A program made the translations under genes and the position numbers. Positions 60,655 to 64,000 of a DNA stretch of 64,000 nt are shown piece by piece. The notes beneath the pieces were generated by a model, which saw nothing but the letters and a program-made list of their open reading frames with translations, was not told the origin of the DNA and made no database searches. This DNA comes from Spectribacter acetivorans (GTDB taxonomy: Bacteria; Pseudomonadota; Gammaproteobacteria; Nevskiales; Salinisphaeraceae): NCBI RefSeq assembly GCF_031846305.1, contig NZ_JAVRHY010000001.1, forward strand, positions 310,001-374,000. The letters run 5' to 3'. How positions within the stretch are numbered: the stretch's first letter is position 1; the number at the start of each line of letters is the position of its first letter.

Positions 60655-62775
60655 ATGAACAGTCGGTTGTTCATGACCGTCTGCGCCATCGGCTTGCTCG
60701 GCAGCATGGCTCTCATGCGCGTCGGGCCCGCAAACGCTGAGCCGGAGGCGCGCAACGACAATCAGGAAGCCGGCGAATCCCGGCTGGACCCGATCGAGGT
60801 GTCCGGCGACAGCGGCCGGGAAAGCGATGCCTACATCAATCTGGATCAACCCAGCCAGGTGGGCAAGAACCGGGTGCCGGTGGCGGACACGCCGCAGTCC
60901 ATCGAGGTGGTGGAGCAGGACTTCATCCAGGATATCGGCGCCCAGACCATCGAGGACGCGCTGGTCTATTCGTCGGGGGTGTTCGCCGAGCAGTTCGGCT
61001 TCGATACCCGCGTGGATACCGTATCGGTACGCGGGCTCGATGCCTCCCGCTATCTCGACGGCCTGCGCTCGATCTACGGGTTCTACAACAGCGTGCGCAC
61101 CAACCCCTACGCGCTGGAACGCATCGAGGTACTGAAGGGGCCGTCGTCGGTGCTCTACGGCCAGTCGGAACTGGGCGGCATCATCAACGCCGTGTCCAAG
61201 CTGCCGCGTGCCGAGCAGCAGGGCGAAATCTGGGCCCAGGCCGGGTCGTTCTCGCGCCTGCAGTTCGCCATGGATCTGACCGGGCCGCTGACCGAATCCG
61301 GCAATCTGCTCTACCGGTTGGTCGCACTGGGGCGGGATGCCGATACGCAGGTGGATTTCGTTGAAGACGACGGCTATGTGCTGTCGCCTTCGCTGACCTG
61401 GAAACCGCGTGACGGCACCGAGCTGACCGTCCTGCTCAACCGTCAGGTCAACACCGGCAAGGTGTCCGCGCAGTTCCTGCCCTCCCGCGGCACCATCGAC
61501 CCCGCCCCGCGTGGCCGTATCCCCACGAACACTTTCGTGGGCGAGCCCGAGTGGGACCGCTACGACCGCGAGAAGACCGAAGTAACGCTGTTCCTGGATC
61601 AGCGCCTCACCGAGAACTGGGATTTCCGGGCCACCGCGCGGCATACCGATTCCGAAGCCGAAACCCGTGAGCACTGGACCCAGGTGGGCGAGGTGCCGGA
61701 CGACGACGGCAACATCCCACGCACCATCTTCCAGAGCGACAAGGCCACTGACGTCACCAATCTCGATCTTCGTCTGGAAGGCGTGGTGGAGCTGGGGCCG
61801 ACGCGGCACCACCTGGCGATCGGTCTGGACCATCAGGATGCCCTGTTCACCGAGGACAACTACTACTCCGGGCCCGGTGAGGGCGGCACCATCAACGTCT
61901 ACGATCCGCAGTACGGCAATCTCCAGTCCCAGGTGCTGGACCCCGTCGACCGCCCGGACAGCGAAATCCGCCAGACCGGCCTCTACCTGATCGATCACAT
62001 CGAGATCGATCGGCTGGTGGTGTCGGCGGCGCTGCGGCGGGATGACTCGGAAAACACCACGCTGGCCGTGGCCGGCCCGGATACCACGACCGAGGACGAG
62101 GTGACCACCGGCCGCGCGGGCCTGATGTACCGCTTCGATTCCGGTATATCGCCCTACGTCAGCTACGCGGAATCGTTCGTGCCCAATCTGGGTACCGACG
62201 AAGCCGGCGGCACGCTCGAGCCCACCACAGGTTCGCAGGAGGAAATCGGGCTGAAGTACCTGTCGCGCCGGCACAGCCTGTCGGTGGATCTGGCCTGGTT
62301 CGATATCGAGCAGGAAGACCGCGTTGCCCGCGGCAACACCCCCGGCGGTGTGACCCAGACCGGGGCCGTGGTCGACGGCTGGGAGGCGCAGGTCAAGAAG
62401 CGGTTCGGTCGCTTCGAGGTGCTGGCCAACTACACGCGGCTCGACGCGCGTGACGCGAGCGCGGGTACCCGCCTGGGCTATGTCGCCGAGGAGCTGGCCT
62501 CGGTCTGGAGCAAGTACCGCTTCGTGAACGGCTTTCGCCTGGGCGCCGGCGCCCGGCATCAGGCGGGGCTGGTTGGTGGCGGCGGCGCCACGGCAATCCC
62601 CGACGTCACGCTTTACGACGCCATGGCGGGGTACCGCACCGGCGCCTGGGACTTCAGCGTCAACGCCCAGAACGTCACCGACAAGACCTATGTTTCCTGG
62701 TGTCGCGGGCCGGGGCTGGACTGCGGTTACGGCAGCCGGCGCAACGTCACCGGCAACGTCCGCTACCGTTACTGA
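60655..62775 (+). CDS. TonB-dependent siderophore receptor 2
   Basis: A 706-residue second receptor with a signal peptide (ends GPANAEPE), a plug (DTPQSIEVVEQDFIQDIGA, VSVRGLDASRYLDG, IEVLKGPSSVLYGQSELGGIINAV) and a barrel ending NVRYRY. It shares the architecture of receptor 1 but is clearly divergent from it, so the two probably import different ferric siderophores. It has no obvious Fur box of its own. No TonB, ExbBD or siderophore synthesis gene is in the window. Confidence 0.93.
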   Translation: MNSRLFMTVCAIGLLGSMALMRVGPANAEPEARNDNQEAGESRLDPIEVSGDSGRESDAYINLDQPSQVGKNRVPVADTPQSIEVVEQDFIQDIGAQTIEDALVYSSGVFAEQFGFDTRVDTVSVRGLDASRYLDGLRSIYGFYNSVRTNPYALERIEVLKGPSSVLYGQSELGGIINAVSKLPRAEQQGEIWAQAGSFSRLQFAMDLTGPLTESGNLLYRLVALGRDADTQVDFVEDDGYVLSPSLTWKPRDGTELTVLLNRQVNTGKVSAQFLPSRGTIDPAPRGRIPTNTFVGEPEWDRYDREKTEVTLFLDQRLTENWDFRATARHTDSEAETREHWTQVGEVPDDDGNIPRTIFQSDKATDVTNLDLRLEGVVELGPTRHHLAIGLDHQDALFTEDNYYSGPGEGGTINVYDPQYGNLQSQVLDPVDRPDSEIRQTGLYLIDHIEIDRLVVSAALRRDDSENTTLAVAGPDTTTEDEVTTGRAGLMYRFDSGISPYVSYAESFVPNLGTDEAGGTLEPTTGSQEEIGLKYLSRRHSLSVDLAWFDIEQEDRVARGNTPGGVTQTGAVVDGWEAQVKKRFGRFEVLANYTRLDARDASAGTRLGYVAEELASVWSKYRFVNGFRLGAGARHQAGLVGGGGATAIPDVTLYDAMAGYRTGAWDFSVNAQNVTDKTYVSWCRGPGLDCGYGSRRNVTGNVRYRY

Positions 62776-62816
62776 CGGGGTCCTCACGGTGCCATCAGGC
62801 CCGCGGGGCCGTGCTA

Positions 62817-62857
62817 TGCTGCATTACCGACAATAAATCTTTCCCGATAATGCAGCA
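62817..62857 (+). promoter_or_regulatory. 10-bp inverted repeat covering the amidase start codon
   Basis: TGCTGCATTA (62817-62826) and TAATGCAGCA (62848-62857) are perfect inverted copies 21 bp apart; the second arm contains the ATG. It could be an operator or an mRNA hairpin hiding the start. Confidence 0.5.
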
Positions 62858-64000
62858 GGCCTTCCCCGTCGGCGCGGCCGACCTCGCCCGTGCCATCGCC
62901 GCCGGCGAGATCGGCAGCCGCCAGGCGCTGGACGTGTTTCTCGAGCGCATCGAACGCCGGAATCCGGCCATCAACGCGGTGGTCGTGCAGGATATCGAGG
63001 GCGCGCGCGCCCGGGCCGATGCGGCCGACGCGGCGCGGGCGGCCGGGCAATCCTGGGGGCCGCTGCACGGCGTGCCCATGACGGTTAAGGACACCTGGGA
63101 AGTGGCCGGCATGGTCACCGCCTGCGGCGATCCCGGTCTGGCCGATTATCGGCCCGCAACCACAGCCGTGGCCGTCCAGCGGCTGCTCGATGCCGGCGCC
63201 ATCGTGTTCGGCAAGACCAACACCCCGCGCATGGCCCAGGACCTGCAGACCTACAACAAGGTCTACGGCACCACCAACAATCCCTGGGATGTCAGCCGCA
63301 CGTCGGGCGGGTCCTCCGGCGGCGCGGCGGCCGCGGTGGCTGCCGGATTCACCGCCCTGGAACTGGGCAGCGATATTGGCGGGTCGATCCGCACCCCGGC
63401 CCACTGGTGCGGGGTCTATGGCCACAAACCCAGCTACGGCCTGATCCCGATGACCGGCCATATTCCGGGGCCGCCGGGGACCCGGTCGCAGCCGGATCTG
63501 GCCGTGGGCGGGCCGCTGGCCCGTGACGCCGCCGATCTGGAACTGGCAATGGACGTGCTGGCCGGGCCCGATGACCTGGCCGGCCGGGCCTGGCGGCTGT
63601 CGCTGCCGCCGGCCCGGCATTCCTCGCTCGCCGATTTCCGCATCGGCTGCTGGTTCGATGACGAGTTCGCGCCGATCGATACCGAGACTCGCCGCCTGCA
63701 GGGTACGCTGGCGACGGCGCTTGAGGGGGCGGGGGCCGAGGTCGACGCATCGCCGGATCTGCCGGTTCGCTTTCCCGACAGCTTCCTGCTGTATCAGCAG
63801 TTGCTCAACGCGGTGGTCGGGGCCGGCATTCCGCCGAAGCTCTACCGCAGGGCCCGGCGGGCAGCCGCCCTTTTCCGGCTGATGCGGCGTACGCGGGCCG
63901 GCACCCTGGGCGGGTTCGTCGCCGAAGCCACCCAGAGCCACAAGACCTGGGCCGGCGCCCACGAACGGCGCGAGCGCCAGCGCCGCGACTGGGCGGCGTT
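62850..64000 (+). CDS. amidase-signature family enzyme (3' end outside window)
   Basis: The open frame begins at ATG 62850 and runs off the window edge, giving about 383 residues of an expected ~470. The amidase-signature triad is present: Lys in PMTVKDTWEV, the Ser of RTSGGSSGGAAAAVAAG and the Ser of GSDIGGSIRTPAHW. It hydrolyses an amide of unknown substrate; GatA is unlikely without gatC/gatB. No ribosome-binding site is seen. Confidence 0.9.
   Translation, partial: MQQAFPVGAADLARAIAAGEIGSRQALDVFLERIERRNPAINAVVVQDIEGARARADAADAARAAGQSWGPLHGVPMTVKDTWEVAGMVTACGDPGLADYRPATTAVAVQRLLDAGAIVFGKTNTPRMAQDLQTYNKVYGTTNNPWDVSRTSGGSSGGAAAAVAAGFTALELGSDIGGSIRTPAHWCGVYGHKPSYGLIPMTGHIPGPPGTRSQPDLAVGGPLARDAADLELAMDVLAGPDDLAGRAWRLSLPPARHSSLADFRIGCWFDDEFAPIDTETRRLQGTLATALEGAGAEVDASPDLPVRFPDSFLLYQQLLNAVVGAGIPPKLYRRARRAAALFRLMRRTRAGTLGGFVAEATQSHKTWAGAHERRERQRRDWAA

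Noticed and set aside
58179..62787. Long antisense frames (860 and 876 residues) across both TonB receptors
   Set aside because: Products are repetitive and domain-free; the plus-strand receptors explain the region.
1..64000. tRNA, rRNA, prophage or transposase genes
   Set aside because: I saw no cloverleaf-like sequences, rRNA stretches, integrase or transposase motifs; a covariance-model search would be decisive for small RNAs.

Overview
The window is dense, GC-rich chromosomal DNA from a gammaproteobacterium. It carries no plasmid or phage backbone, no rRNA or tRNA gene that I could find, and no CRISPR array. The housekeeping genes (rng, yhdP, nitrilase, rlmH, holA, proA, nadD, rsfS, tldD, rsmD, coaD, a trp operon, the E. 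coli-type speD) and the lipid- and hydrocarbon-oriented genes (alkB, class 3 aldehyde dehydrogenase, DUF1302/DUF1329/MMPL cluster, acyl-CoA dehydrogenase, P450) fit a marine or soil hydrocarbon- or lipid-degrading member of the Nevskiales/Salinisphaerales type. That placement is inference from gene content only.

Layout. 1-12.8 kb: an envelope cluster made of a truncated MMPL/RND transporter, a YCF48-like Asp-box repeat protein, a DUF1302 outer-membrane candidate with its own sigma70-like promoter, a Tat-exported DUF1329 protein, an atypical thiolase and a secreted TPR protein. It faces a large MalT-type LuxR regulator. 13-15.6 kb: a cyanide-insensitive-type cytochrome bd oxidase (cioAB) with a tiny DUF2474 membrane peptide. 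15.5-17.3 kb: a DsbA-like membrane-anchored thiol oxidoreductase, and a DUF4396 membrane protein co-transcribed with a MerR regulator behind a MerR-type 19-bp-spacer promoter. 17.4-20.9 kb: an alkane-oxidation module, with alkB divergent from a tetR gene, two candidate operators between them, and a fatty-aldehyde-type dehydrogenase. 21-25 kb: a PrpB-like lyase, a saccharopine-dehydrogenase-like protein and a lipoprotein alpha/beta hydrolase. 25.0-25.7 kb: non-coding DNA packed with hairpins inside nested terminal inverted repeats. 25.7-34 kb (minus strand): purC, nitrilase, yhdP, rng, rlmH and a CopD-like protein.

34-44 kb (plus strand): rpe, then trpE, trpG, trpD, trpC, followed by osmC-like, speD, holA, proA, nadD and rsfS. 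Three intergenic spaces of the trp region hold inverted-repeat elements whose arms are short tandem repeats (9-bp units twice, 7-bp units once). 44-48.4 kb: tldD, rsmD, coaD and a gamma-glutamyltransferase. 48.5-54 kb: a DUF2489 protein, a cytochrome P450, an acyl-CoA dehydrogenase divergent from an SDR across a perfect 16-bp palindrome, and a crotonase. 54-54.7 kb: a RHH/PIN toxin-antitoxin pair with an operator over its promoter. 54.7-58.1 kb: htpG, a glyoxalase-fold protein and an LpxO-like lipid A hydroxylase. 58.1-62.8 kb: two tandem TonB-dependent siderophore receptors behind a Fur-box-like promoter. 62.85 kb to the end: an amidase-signature enzyme cut by the window edge.

The least explained material is (a) the DUF1302/DUF1329/MMPL/YCF48 cluster with its thiolase and TPR partners, (b) the three tandem-armed inverted repeats inside the trp transcription unit, and (c) the hairpin-chain element at 25.1-25.6 kb.
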